Assembly: GCA_014361295.1 (NCBI GenBank)
Contig: JACIVX010000001.1
Span: 124,001-188,000 of the forward strand
DNA: 64,000 bases
Reading direction: 5' to 3'
Source of the DNA: Methanomassiliicoccales archaeon
Lineage (GTDB): Archaea > Thermoplasmatota > Thermoplasmata > Methanomassiliicoccales > JACIVX01
A program made the position numbers and the translations under genes. Under the pieces are notes generated by a model that was not told the DNA's origin, did no database searches, and was given only the letters and a program-made list of their open reading frames with translations. Within the stretch, counting starts at the first letter, position 1, and each line of letters begins with the position of its first letter. This document shows positions 35,447-43,963 of the stretch, piece after piece.

Positions 35447-36333
35447 CGATCATTGGAGCGGGACCCAGTGGCATCGCAGCAGCGATATATCTGAAAAGAG
35501 CGGGTCATGATCCTTTGTTATTGGATAAAAAAGGTGCCGGGGGTTTGATGGTCAATGCACATCTCATCGAGAACTATCCCGGTTTTCCTGGTGGTATTGA
35601 TGGTGTTTCTCTCAGAAATCGTTTTGTCCAACAGATGCAATCTTTTGGGATCTCTGTCATTCAAACAGATGTGAAAAAAATAAGTCGCATTTCTCGGATT
35701 TTTCGCATCGAGACAGACAAGGGAATTGATGATTCCCTCGTCGTCATCGTCGCCACAGGCACTCATCCTAAGAGAATAAGAATGAAAGGGACCAAAGCGC
35801 TCGAGGGGAAGAAGGTCTTCTACAATTTAGAAGAAGTGCAGGCGAGCAATTGCATTGATGAAAGGATCATCGTCGTGGGCGGTGGGGATATCGCATTCGA
35901 TTATGCGATTAACCTCCGTGAACGCGGATGCAGGGTGAATATCGTATCACGATCGACGCCGAGGTGCTTGCCGCTGCTCTGGCAGCGAGCGGAAGAAAAG
36001 GGAATCGATGTGCTCGTCGGACATTCACCTCTTGAAGTTCTTGAAAGAAACAGCTCCCTCATTCTTTTGTGTAATTTTCGTGGCGAAGTGAAGGAAATCG
36101 AGGGAGAAAAGATTCTGATCGCCTGCGGCAGAGTGCCCAATCTCGAGATACTTGATTCGAAGCTGCGAAAAAATCTTGACAGAAAGGGATTGCCAGAAAC
36201 TGGAATACCTGGCCTTTACCTGGTAGGCGACGTCGCGCGGAAGCGATATCGTCAGATTGGTATTGCGGTCGGCGATGGTATACTGGCCGCTATGATGGCC
36301 GATTCTTATCTGAAAAGAGGGGGAATGATATGA
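35443..36333 (+). CDS. Thioredoxin-reductase-like flavoprotein without the redox CxxC
   Basis: 296 residues from GTG 35443. FAD site VTIIGAGPSGIAAAIYLKRA; NAD(P) site RIIVVGGGDIAFDYAINLRE; C-terminal FAD contact GLYLVGDVARKRYRQIGIAV. Length and order match thioredoxin reductase / ferredoxin-NADP reductase folds. The segment where TrxR has CATC reads FYNLEEVQASNC, so the disulphide is missing and the enzyme is more likely an FNR-type or other NAD(P)H oxidoreductase. An almost perfect Shine-Dalgarno, GGAGGTGAT, lies at 35413-35421, 21 bases before the GTG but close to an in-frame CTG at 35425; a non-standard start there is conceivable. It is coupled to both neighbours. Confidence 0.75.
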   Translation: MTIIGAGPSGIAAAIYLKRAGHDPLLLDKKGAGGLMVNAHLIENYPGFPGGIDGVSLRNRFVQQMQSFGISVIQTDVKKISRISRIFRIETDKGIDDSLVVIVATGTHPKRIRMKGTKALEGKKVFYNLEEVQASNCIDERIIVVGGGDIAFDYAINLRERGCRVNIVSRSTPRCLPLLWQRAEEKGIDVLVGHSPLEVLERNSSLILLCNFRGEVKEIEGEKILIACGRVPNLEILDSKLRKNLDRKGLPETGIPGLYLVGDVARKRYRQIGIAVGDGILAAMMADSYLKRGGMI

Positions 36334-37346
36334 GAATCCTTGCGGAATACGGGAATGATGATCTCGCAAAGGTCTATGTTGCGCAGCTGAGGGAAGAGGG
36401 GGTTCAAAGCGAAGATTCCCAGAAATTCGTCGTTGAATGCGTCGAGTCGGTTCAGCCACCGATTCCGAGGGAAAAGAAATGGGTTCTCATCGTCTCGACG
36501 ATGTTTGGGTGTCCAATCAAATGCAAATTCTGCGACGCTGGTGGCGATTATGCTGGTAAGCTGACAGCAGAGGAAATCCTCGCGCAAATCGCTTACATGG
36601 TGCGTCGCAGATTCCCCAACGATCGTGTGCCTATCCTCAAATTCAAGATTCAGTTCGCAAGGATGGGAGAACCGTCGCTGAATCCAGCGGTCCTCGAGGC
36701 GATGCGTCGTCTTCCTGAGATGTTCGACGCCCCTGGATTAAATGTTTCTCTCTCAACAGTTGCACCGAAGGTTGGTATCGCCGACAAATTTTTTGAAGAG
36801 CTCATCGAAATCAAGGAGCGATACTATTCTCAAGGAAGATTCCAGTTGCAGTTCTCGATCCACACAACCGATATCGACAAGCGGGATGAATTGATTCCGA
36901 TCAAGAAGCGGTCATTTGAAGAGATCGCTGCCTACGGTGATCGATTCTGTTCACCGGAAAAGGGAGATAAAAAAGTGACACTCAACTTCGCACCCGCGGT
37001 CGGATATCCCCTCGATGCGAAGATCATCAGGAAACACTTTGATCCCTCGAAATTTATCATCAAGATAACGCCTCTGAATCCAACTGTCAGATCACACGAG
37101 AAATCCCTTCGATCTCTGATTGACCCGTATGATTTCGCCACTTCCCGTTGCATCGTTGAGAGCTTTGAGAGGGAGGGATTTGAGGTCATTCTCAGCATCG
37201 GGGAACTGGAGGAAAACAAGATTGGAAGCAACTGCGGTCAGTATGTTCAGAGAGTGATCCGTTCAGGCGTGAAACCCGAGAGCAGCTACGACCTCGAGAA
37301 ATACGGTGTGAGGATTTTTTCATCGCGAGATTCCGATCGGCCGTGA
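36330..37346 (+). CDS. RlmN/Cfr-like radical SAM enzyme
   Basis: 338 residues from ATG 36330, overlapping the flavoprotein stop. The radical SAM cluster motif is VSTMFGCPIKCKFCDAGGDY (CxxxCxxC), with AGKLTAEEILAQIAYMV after it as in RlmN. FARMGEPSLNPAV corresponds to the GMGEPLxN SAM-binding motif. The C-terminal SNCGQYVQRV holds a Cys at the place of the resolving Cys in RlmN's CGQ motif. RlmN and Cfr methylate adenine C2/C8 in rRNA and tRNA through a protein-bound methylene. This archaeal variant is divergent and lacks the N-terminal RNA-binding accessory domain, so its substrate may not be rRNA. Confidence 0.7.
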   Translation: MRILAEYGNDDLAKVYVAQLREEGVQSEDSQKFVVECVESVQPPIPREKKWVLIVSTMFGCPIKCKFCDAGGDYAGKLTAEEILAQIAYMVRRRFPNDRVPILKFKIQFARMGEPSLNPAVLEAMRRLPEMFDAPGLNVSLSTVAPKVGIADKFFEELIEIKERYYSQGRFQLQFSIHTTDIDKRDELIPIKKRSFEEIAAYGDRFCSPEKGDKKVTLNFAPAVGYPLDAKIIRKHFDPSKFIIKITPLNPTVRSHEKSLRSLIDPYDFATSRCIVESFEREGFEVILSIGELEENKIGSNCGQYVQRVIRSGVKPESSYDLEKYGVRIFSSRDSDRP

Positions 37347-37697
37347 GAATTTTTGATATGGGATGCGGGTAATCATCACTGATCTCTTTCTCGACCTTCA
37401 ACTTGAAGCCTTTTCTAGATATCTATTATCTCTCATCGTCCCCTCATCCCTCGCGCTTGCATTATTCTTCTTCACAAAATCATCTCAAGCATCCCTACGG
37501 CGTGTCTTGCGATCGATCAGGATCTTACAATTCTTCGCCATCCCCTGATTTCTGAAAGCGTGCTGCTTCACACCATTCAAAATCCCTTACTAATTTCTTC
37601 ATTTACAAATCAATCAACGAAACAGGAATAATAAAATCGACAAGTTCTCATATTACCAATCCTCTGTTTTATATCGAATAAAACAGGAGGTCGTTAC
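37347..37697. other. Intergenic region before the tautomerase gene
   Basis: No gene supported. TTTTATATCGAAT at 37668-37680 is close to the start at 37698 and may be a promoter; AGGAGGTCGT just upstream of the start is a good ribosome binding site. Confidence 0.4.
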
Positions 37698-37901
37698 GTG
37701 CCGATCGTTAACGTCTACGTGTGGAAAGGATTCTCGGAAGGGGCAAAGCAAAAGGTGATCTCGGGCATAACGGAAGTCTTCGTAAAACTGGGTATTCCCG
37801 CGCAGGCGGTTGAAATCGTGATCCATGAAATTCCGATGGAGAACTGGGGAGTGGGCGGGGAACAGGCGAGTGAAAAATTCAAACAGACGAAAATACCGTA
37901 G
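37698..37901 (+). CDS. 4-oxalocrotonate tautomerase family protein
   Basis: 67 residues, start GTG 37698 with AGGAGGT about ten bases before it. After removal of Met the protein begins PIVNVYVWKGFSEGAKQKVI, with the catalytic N-terminal proline of the tautomerase superfamily. The EVFVKLGIPAQAVEIVIHEI and PMENWGVGGEQASE segments match the family's usual ~62-70 residue hexamer-forming chain. It interconverts keto-enol forms of small acids or serves as a minor catalyst; the physiological substrate is unknown. Monocistronic. Confidence 0.85.
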   Translation: MPIVNVYVWKGFSEGAKQKVISGITEVFVKLGIPAQAVEIVIHEIPMENWGVGGEQASEKFKQTKIP

Positions 37902-38376
37902 ACAGAACCTCAATTTATCAAGATGCATTTCAGTGATAATCCACTCGGACAACAGTGACTCGCCATTCGCTTTCCATGATCAAAATTGTTAGCGGATCCG
38001 CACACCCTCAAAATGCTAAGAGAAATCCCAACCTTGCATAGAAAATGAACCGCTGAAAAGAGTGAAAAATCTATGGCAATACTAGGGATAAGATCAAGAA
38101 AGTGATCTTGTTCCCGTGCGAGAGGCACGCCTACGAAAGATTTAGACATAAACTCACTTCTTTTTGTCGATCGTTCAATCGGGCCCTCCGAGGTCAATGG
38201 GAGGATCAGCGATTCTATTTGACATTCTGTTCGAACACGATGATCACGACTCAGGATGCTTTTTCTGAAGACTTCTTTTGAAAATCACAACTTTTCGTTG
38301 AGTTCAATGTCAGGGAAGAGGGCATTCCTGTACGAAAGAAATGAGAAATTTCATGTTTTGAGAAAAATCAAAAAAG
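37902..38376. other. Convergent intergenic gap
   Basis: Between the tautomerase gene and the end of the ABC importer operon. No gene, RNA or repeat recognised. Confidence 0.4.
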
Positions 38377-39156
38377 TCAACCAAGAGGCGAGACGAGGAT
38401 CACGTTGTACGATTGGGTTCTCTCATTATAAATGACGTCAACATCGACGTGGAAGACCTCCCTGATTTTTTCGGGCGTCAAGACCTCGTGTACCTGTCCG
38501 GCCGAATGCAACCTTCCGGCGCTGAGAAGGAGGAGCCGATCGCAGTATCTGGCGGCCAAATTGAGATCATGCGAGACGAGAATCGTTATCAACCCTTTTT
38601 CCTTCGTGATTCTTTTGACCAATTCCAGCACTTCGAGCTGGTGATTGACGTCCAAATGGAGTGTCGGCTCATCAAGGAGGAGGACCTCAGGCTCCTGCGC
38701 GAGTGCCCTCGCGATGATCACCCTCTGCAACTCCCCTCCACTCAATTCATCGATCGCCCTCTCACACAGATGAAGGGTGCCTGTCATCTCCATCGCATTC
38801 TTGACAATTTCAAAATCATGCGGACTTTCCCCGCTCCACACGTCGACATGTGGAAACCTTCCCATCAAAACGACGTCGAACACCGTAAAGGGGAAGGTGG
38901 TGAAGCGCTGCGGAACGACGCCGATTTTCTTCGCGATTTCCGTCCTTTCCAGTCGAGATAAATCTTCCCCATCGATCAAGACCGTTCCCGCCTTCGGCTT
39001 CAGCGTTTGGTTGATGCACCTGAGCAGCGTGGTCTTTCCCGATCCGTTAGGGCCGATGACGCCGAGAACCTCGCCCTCCCTCGCTTCGAAGCTCACATTT
39101 TCCAAGGCCCTAATACTTTCGTAGGAAAAGCTGATATTCTTGATGTTGAGGAGCAA
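38377..39156 (-). CDS. ABC importer ATPase, BtuD/FepC type
   Basis: 259 residues from ATG 39156. Walker A GVIGPNGSGKTTLLRCINQT, Q-loop GVVPQRFTTFPFTV, signature ELSGGELQRVIIARAL, Walker B EVLLLDEPTLHLDVNHQ, switch His in LVSHDLNLAARYC. This is the class II importer ATPase that drives cobalamin, haem or ferric-siderophore uptake. It is the last gene of the operon: binding protein, radical SAM, permease, ATPase. The start lies seven bases after the permease stop. Confidence 0.87.
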   Translation of the reverse strand: MLLNIKNISFSYESIRALENVSFEAREGEVLGVIGPNGSGKTTLLRCINQTLKPKAGTVLIDGEDLSRLERTEIAKKIGVVPQRFTTFPFTVFDVVLMGRFPHVDVWSGESPHDFEIVKNAMEMTGTLHLCERAIDELSGGELQRVIIARALAQEPEVLLLDEPTLHLDVNHQLEVLELVKRITKEKGLITILVSHDLNLAARYCDRLLLLSAGRLHSAGQVHEVLTPEKIREVFHVDVDVIYNERTQSYNVILVSPLG

Positions 39157-39162
39157 AGGAAA

Positions 39163-40218
39163 TCACCATCCTGTGATTCTCTTTCTCTTGCGCAAGAGAT
39201 AGAGAAAAAAGGGGACACCGAGGAGCGCGGTGATCACGCCGACTGGCAACTCCGTTGGCTCAATGATCGTACGCGCAAGCGTATCGACCCAGATGAGGAA
39301 GATCGCGCCGACGATGCAGGAGGATGGCAACAGAATGCGGTGATCCGGCCCGACGACGATTCTCATGATATGTGGTATGATGAGGCCAACGAAACCGATG
39401 ATTCCGCAAACGGATACTGCGGCGGCGGTGACGAGGGAAACGAGGACGAGGATGATTTTCTTGAAAGTCTCCACTTCGAGTCCCAAATTCGTCGCCGTTT
39501 CCTCCCCCATCAAGATCAGATTCAAATGCCGGCTGAACAGGGAGATCGCGATGATGCCGAAGAGGATTAGAGGAGCTGCGACGGCGAACTTATCCCAGTC
39601 GCTTGTCCAGAATCCTCCCATCAGCCAGAAAACGATCGTGCTCAATTTTTCGCCCGCGACGTATTGCATGAAGGAGACGAGAGCAGAAAAGAGCGAGCCG
39701 ACGGCGATGCCTGTGAGTAACAGAGTTTCTAAAGGGGTCCTTCCGTTGACTTTGGCGATTTCGTAGACGAGGAAGATCGTTACGAGGGCGAAGATGAACG
39801 CCATCAACGGGATCGAATAGATGCTGGCGGTGAGTGTGATTCCTGCGACGATCGCGAGTGATGCGCCGAAGGCCGCGCCCGACGAGATGCCGAGGATGTA
39901 GGGACTCGCCATCGGGTTTCTGAACAACGCCTGCATCGCGGTCCCCGCGACCGAGAGCGCGGCCCCGACGAGTCCGCTGATGAGGACCCTCGGCAATCGC
40001 ACATCGACGACGATCACGTTGTAAATCGATGGCCATGATTCGGAAGAATGGGTCGCGCCGAAGAGGATTTTTATGACTGTCAGCGGCGCTATTTTGACTG
40101 GTCCGATGCAGATCGATGAGATAATCGTCAGGAAGAGCGCCACGGATAATCCGAGGAGTATCAGCGATCGTCGGAGTCGTCTCCGGGCATACAAATCCTC
40201 GATGCCAGGTCCTTTCAC
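39163..40218 (-). CDS. ABC importer permease, BtuC/FecCD type
   Basis: 351 residues from GTG 40218, right after the radical SAM stop. About ten membrane helices. Family landmarks: VRLPRVLISGLVGAALSVAG, MQALFRNPMASPYILGISSG, LLTGIAVGSLFSALVSFMQY, ICGIIGFVGLIIPHIMRIVV (the cytoplasmic coupling region to the ATPase) and LPVGVITALLGVPFFLYLL. It forms the homodimeric membrane channel for a BtuF-like binding protein. Cargo cannot be fixed between corrinoid, haem and siderophore; the context favours corrinoid or a metal chelate. Confidence 0.87.
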   Translation of the reverse strand: MKGPGIEDLYARRRLRRSLILLGLSVALFLTIISSICIGPVKIAPLTVIKILFGATHSSESWPSIYNVIVVDVRLPRVLISGLVGAALSVAGTAMQALFRNPMASPYILGISSGAAFGASLAIVAGITLTASIYSIPLMAFIFALVTIFLVYEIAKVNGRTPLETLLLTGIAVGSLFSALVSFMQYVAGEKLSTIVFWLMGGFWTSDWDKFAVAAPLILFGIIAISLFSRHLNLILMGEETATNLGLEVETFKKIILVLVSLVTAAAVSVCGIIGFVGLIIPHIMRIVVGPDHRILLPSSCIVGAIFLIWVDTLARTIIEPTELPVGVITALLGVPFFLYLLRKRKRITGW

Positions 40219-40932
40219 CTAGGCCACCACTGCACTCTTGAAGCGCGAATCGACGGCCCTCAAATCCCGCAACTTTTCGGGGGTCAGACAGGAAAAGGTC
40301 ACATTTGATAAATATTTACTGGCGATGCGGGCAGCGTACTCCACTTCTTCTTGTCTCGCGCTTCTCCACGGAGCATTTGGCACTGGAACGTAGCCTACGA
40401 TGTGATAAGGAATCGTCGGATCGATGTTTGCGATGAATTTCGCTATTTTTTCTATTTCGTCGCAATCGATGTACTGGGGGATGAGAACGCTGCTAGCCTC
40501 CATCCTAATTCCCCTTTCGTACATTCTCTCGAAATTCTTCAATACCTCGTTATTTGAGACGCCAGTGTATTCAATGTGGATCCTGTTCGTGTGCGCCTTG
40601 ATGCTCACCGAGACCGCGTCTATGTTCGCCGGTGGCATGATAGAGCCGTTGGAATGACCGATTTTCGTATATGCGTGGAGTTCGTCGTGGCAGAACCGTG
40701 CTAGCTCCGGAAGATCGGGATTCGTCGTCGGCTCGCCCCCCAGGAAGTGAACTTTCTCCGGGTTGAGCTTCAACAGAATTTCTTTTATCTCTTTCATCCC
40801 AATGAATCGATTGTGTTGTCCGCGTGTTTCCATGAGGCCGTACGAACAGCCTCTGCAGTGGAAATTGCAGCCCCAGTTATAGAGGCTTACTCTCTTGAAC
40901 TCCCGGGAGTACGTGATCCTGTAAATGGCCAT
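40219..40932 (-). CDS. Radical SAM protein inside the ABC importer operon
   Basis: 237 residues from ATG 40932, with GAGGATC five bases upstream; a TTG at 40950 overlapping the binding-protein stop is the alternative. SLYNWGCNFHCRGCSYGLME carries CxxxCxxC for the 4Fe-4S cluster. KVHFLGGEPTTNPDLPEL is the GGE motif, and VSIKAHTNRIHIEYTG with the later MEASSVLIPQYID complete a PFL-activase-like partial barrel. No SPASM domain. Such short enzymes activate glycyl-radical proteins or modify small molecules. Lying between the binding-protein and permease genes, it may act on the imported compound or on its carrier; that is inference. Confidence 0.75.
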   Translation of the reverse strand: MAIYRITYSREFKRVSLYNWGCNFHCRGCSYGLMETRGQHNRFIGMKEIKEILLKLNPEKVHFLGGEPTTNPDLPELARFCHDELHAYTKIGHSNGSIMPPANIDAVSVSIKAHTNRIHIEYTGVSNNEVLKNFERMYERGIRMEASSVLIPQYIDCDEIEKIAKFIANIDPTIPYHIVGYVPVPNAPWRSARQEEVEYAARIASKYLSNVTFSCLTPEKLRDLRAVDSRFKSAVVA

Positions 40933-40946
40933 ACGGCGATCCTCTG

Positions 40947-41888
40947 TCAACCGAAAAGCTCAGGGTGGAACCATTGGGCGAACTGTTCTAGCCCTAACAC
41001 AAGCCTCGGACTCGCCGTGACCCATCCACTTTCGATCGCATAAACACGGTCGTTCTTCACCGCGTCGATGTTCTGCCAACCCTCCCTGTTCTTGATTTCA
41101 TCGACGGAGGCGCCGTAGCTCACCACGACAATGACATCGGGATTCTTCTCCATGATATATTCATTGCTGAGCAGGGGATATCTGACGGACTCGTTGGCGG
41201 CGATGTTGATGCCTCCCGCCATCGAAATCAGTTCATTGGTGAACGTACCGGGGCCGACCGTTTTAAGGGCGGTGCCCAATTCATAATACACCAGAGGTCT
41301 CTCTTCTTCCATGAGATTCGAGACTTTTTCTGCGATGGCGTCGATCCTCATCTCCATCTCCGAGATCACCGCCTCCGCCTCTGCGGATTTTCCAACGAGC
41401 GCGCCGACCGTCTTTATGAGATTGAATACGTCGGAAACATTTTGCGGGTTAACAGTGACAACTGGAATTCCCAGGTCTCCAATTCTCTTGTTCACATCCG
41501 TGTTATACCACCATGCGAACACGATGTCTGGGTGGAGACTGACAATGAGCTCCATATTGGGGTTCGAAGCCTTTCCGACATTGGTTTTGTTGAAAATATC
41601 GACCGGATAATCTTCGAGTTGGCCTGGTGCCCCCTTAAATGTCTCATTGCCCGCAAGGGCATAATCGACACTCGATTGATCAACCCCCACAAGTTTGTCA
41701 CCAGCGCCAACGGCGTAGATGATTTCGGTACAGGCAGCGGAAAGCGAGACAATACGGTCGATAGAAGTCCTCTCCTGCCCTGTCTCAGGGGTCAAGACCT
41801 TTGCAAAAAGGTATCCGCCACCGAATGAACCCAGGATCACCGCGACGATGACGACGGCATAAACGATTTTTGCGCTGCTTTTATTCAT
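40947..41888 (-). CDS. ABC importer substrate-binding protein, BtuF/FepB type
   Basis: 313 residues from ATG 41888, preceded by AGGTGGCGAT. An N-terminal membrane anchor (VYAVVIVAVILGSFGGGYLF) is followed by the class III binding fold: RIVSLSAACTEIIYAVGAGD, VGVDQSSVDYA, NMELIVSLHPDIVFAWWYNT, IPVVTVNPQNVSDVF, MEKNPDVIVVVSYGA and VYAIESGWVTASPRLVLGLE. There is no lipobox Cys; the archaeal protein would stay membrane-tethered outside the cell. It is the first gene of the four-gene import operon, and the DNA upstream is dense with GTGTTAY-like repeats that could be operators. Confidence 0.85.
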   Translation of the reverse strand: MNKSSAKIVYAVVIVAVILGSFGGGYLFAKVLTPETGQERTSIDRIVSLSAACTEIIYAVGAGDKLVGVDQSSVDYALAGNETFKGAPGQLEDYPVDIFNKTNVGKASNPNMELIVSLHPDIVFAWWYNTDVNKRIGDLGIPVVTVNPQNVSDVFNLIKTVGALVGKSAEAEAVISEMEMRIDAIAEKVSNLMEEERPLVYYELGTALKTVGPGTFTNELISMAGGINIAANESVRYPLLSNEYIMEKNPDVIVVVSYGASVDEIKNREGWQNIDAVKNDRVYAIESGWVTASPRLVLGLEQFAQWFHPELFG

Positions 41889-41908
41889 ATATCGCCACCT
41901 ATGAAAGG

Positions 41909-41985
41909 ATTGAGTGTTATTTTTGCCAGTATGAGAATGTTATCCATGGCATGAATAACACCTTTTCCGGAATAGTAACACCGTT
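41909..41985. promoter_or_regulatory. Cluster of GTGTTA(C/T)-type motifs upstream of the importer operon
   Basis: Four related sites: GAGTGTTAT 41912-41920, GAATGTTATCC 41935-41945, and on the other strand GGTGTTATTC 41953-41962 and GGTGTTACTATTC 41970-41982. The second and third form an inverted pair (GTTAT...ATAAC). They lie 25-95 bases before the start, overlapping the expected promoter and transcription start. A metal- or corrinoid-responsive repressor would fit; the binding factor is unknown. Confidence 0.45.
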
Positions 41986-42603
41986 TCATAAATCTTTGCT
42001 TTATACGCCACCGTCGATCGCGGTTGTTGACCTTCGGGCAAATTATTGGACGAACACTTTCAATCTTAAATGAAATTCTTCGATGTTCATATTCATCTTC
42101 TTACAACAATTCGCTGCAATTTTCTCTAGATGAATCACCTCAAACGAAATCTTGTGATTCGATTGTCATTCGACGGGGGCACCTAAAGTTTTATTACGGG
42201 TAATCACATTATCCGTAACACGAAAATAAAAAAAGTAATAAGAATGTTCCGAAAATGAAGTCAACGGATCACACGATTCCGAAAAAATTCACTATTCAGT
42301 CTCTCAATCAATATTCACGCATCGATCAACGATTGCGATGAACCCGAGGATCAGGCCATCGCGGCTCCGGCCCGTCGCAAGCTTTCGCTTCCTCCTGTCC
42401 CCTTTGCCGTCGGGATGCGGAGTCCCTGGCCTTTTCTATCTTATTTCATAAATCTTCTCGGATAAGCTTCGAATCTGACATAGCGTTCTGATTAAATCGC
42501 TCTTTTCTCTTACAATTCGCTTTTCTGCTTGATTTCAAACCTTTGGTCCTTCCCTAATTGTCCTTTACCCTTAGATTCTGCAATTTTCCTGAAACGCAAG
42601 AAA
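41986..42603. other. Gene-free region upstream of the importer operon
   Basis: No coding sequence supported. Holds the dyad at 42194-42218. The remainder is AT-rich with a short GC-rich block near 42350-42420 that I cannot explain. Confidence 0.4.
42194..42218. promoter_or_regulatory. Imperfect dyad with the same half-site family
   Basis: TTACGGGTAAT and ATTATCCGTAA separated by CAC; the 11-base arms pair with one mismatch. CGTAACACG follows, so the reverse strand again reads GTGTTAC. It lies about 300 bases upstream of the importer operon, in the gene-free gap up to 42603. Confidence 0.4.
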
Positions 42604-42915
42604 TTAAAACCTGCCGTGAAACGATGGGAAGTTCGTTGTTTGATAAAATCTATCAGATTGTCGATATGAGAAGTATGCGATCCCCTTCATGAAAAATCGA
42701 AATAGCTGGTCACGGATATCCTCGGCGATCAGGATCAAGATCTTCCTGTCAAGGTATCCGAAGATCTCCTGCGCTTTCTGGAGTACTTCGAGCAAAGCAC
42801 TCCTCTGATAACCGTGCTCCTCCATAGTTTTCTCGAGCCTTGCCATCAATTTTTCTCCGATCAGAACATCGCTACCGACACGAAGATTCTCTAAAGTTTC
42901 GTCCTTTTCTGTCAA
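42604..42915 (-). pseudogene. NuoE/HoxE-like fragment without its iron-sulfur domain
   Basis: 103 residues from GTG/ATG near 42915. RSALLEVLQKAQEIFGYLDR then KILILIAEDI is the N-terminal helical part of 24-kDa NADH-dehydrogenase subunits (NuoE/HoxE), followed weakly by KGIAYFSYRQ where relatives have YGVATFYxxF. The thioredoxin-like half with its four cysteines for the 2Fe-2S cluster is absent; the reading ends FYQTTNFPSFHGRF. It is probably a truncated remnant. A real small protein using only the helical domain is less likely. Confidence 0.5.
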
Positions 42916-42942
42916 GTTAACACCCGATCGCGTGCTCGAGAA

Positions 42943-43173
42943 TCAGTACCATTCGTAAGCCCTCATGCACTCGAAACCGTTGATGAAATTGATGCAGGGA
43001 AAAGAAGTGCACTCCTCGCACGACACTCCCTCTCTCCTGCAACAGTCCCGAATCGCACAGCTCTCTTTCTCAGAACATCCCGGGTAACCATATCCCTCGA
43101 TTTCTTTGATCTTATTGTAAACGCACCAGGTGCAGTCCAGCCCGCAAGGACGGGAGCATGGCAATTGATTCAT
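42943..43173 (-). CDS. Cysteine-rich DUF3795-like protein
   Basis: 76 residues with twelve cysteines. CSRPCGLDCTWCVYNK is the typical CGxxCxxC entry of DUF3795 proteins, then CSEKESCAIRDCCRREGVSC and CEECTSFPC. These small archaeal and clostridial proteins are likely zinc or Fe-S binders of unknown role. It lies 27 bases upstream of the NuoE-like fragment on the same strand. ATG 43173 is the only sensible start. Confidence 0.65.
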   Translation of the reverse strand: MNQLPCSRPCGLDCTWCVYNKIKEIEGYGYPGCSEKESCAIRDCCRREGVSCEECTSFPCINFINGFECMRAYEWY

Positions 43174-43189
43174 AGCTACCAGTGAACCC

Positions 43190-43554
43190 CCATCTCCTTT
43201 TTACTTTAGTTTTTTGCAGATCTTTTCGATTATATAATTTGTGTTTTCCATTCAACGATTCTGACATGAATGAATTCGCATTCAAAAACGTCCAGACCTT
43301 TGCCTCTATGCGGTAAAGTCTTTCACCATCAAGATTCAAATGTCCAAATTCTTCCTTGATGAGGAGAACCGAAAAAGTCTTCTTTCCGCATCTTCGTACG
43401 CCGCGCATTGCCAGTATGTTGGGGCTGATAGGTAGACAATATCACCTTTCGGCACGTCCCTCTCGCCAATTTGTGTTCTCCTGAGTTTCTCATCGGTCTC
43501 TTCCCTTTGATCACCGATGGCCTTCTTGATCTCTTCGACATTCACAGGCGACAC
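43190..43554 (-). pseudogene. AAA ATPase (DUF4143 class) N-terminal remnant, frameshifted
   Basis: From GTG 43554 the frame reads SPVNVEEIKKAIGDQREETD, ERDVPKGDIVYLSAPTYWQ and then loses sense. In another frame it continues MRGVRRCGKKTFSVLLIKEE, a Walker A region of the RGxRRxGKS/T type, then HLNLDGERLYRIEAK and unrelated sequence. The family has about 400 residues; about 65 remain. One frameshift near 43420 and loss of everything past the P-loop make it a pseudogene. Confidence 0.6.
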
Positions 43555-43836
43555 TATGAGTGAATCTCTAAAAGTCTGCTATTACCAATAGCACACTTTC
43601 AATAAGTCTATGTTATTACGAAGAGGGATATATTAACAACAAAATGCGACGCAAAAGTGTTACATCATTCTGATGGTACAGGAAAGCGTACCTAATTCCA
43701 ATAATAATCCAAATTAATGAGAGATGAAGTGTTTCTCGAGTTTCAAAGATTATTGATAGTCGCATCTTATCGCGTTAATAATTTGTCTAAAACGGATGTC
43801 GCAGGGCACCGAGGATCTCACAGAATACATTCCTAT

Positions 43837-43880
43837 CATTTACTGAGCATTTACTGAGAACGAAGCACTGAGAACGAAGC
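43837..43880. repeat. Two adjoining short perfect tandem duplications
   Basis: CATTTACTGAG occurs twice in tandem (43837-43847, 43848-43858), and ACTGAGAACGAAGC occurs twice in tandem (43853-43866, 43867-43880), sharing ACTGAG. Probably slipped-strand duplications in a gene-free 400-base gap (43555-43963) where I see no gene. Confidence 0.7.
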
Positions 43881-43963
43881 AATCAGAGTCGTGACGCAAA
43901 TGGCGTTCTGACTTCAAATTGAATCTGATGATTCGTCAATGCGTTAATATTTTCAGCGCTCAG

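Noticed and set aside
38413-38961. 182-codon forward frame
   Set aside because: Antisense to the ABC ATPase, whose motifs are complete.
39007-39570. 187-codon forward frame rich in Asp and Glu
   Set aside because: Lies wholly antisense to the permease and ATPase genes; the acidic composition is a by-product of the opposite strand's hydrophobic codons.
41986-42603. Cobalamin riboswitch upstream of the importer operon
   Set aside because: A GGTGCC string exists near 42177-42182 (reverse strand), but the B12-box sequence and the required stems are not visible, and B12 riboswitches are mainly bacterial.
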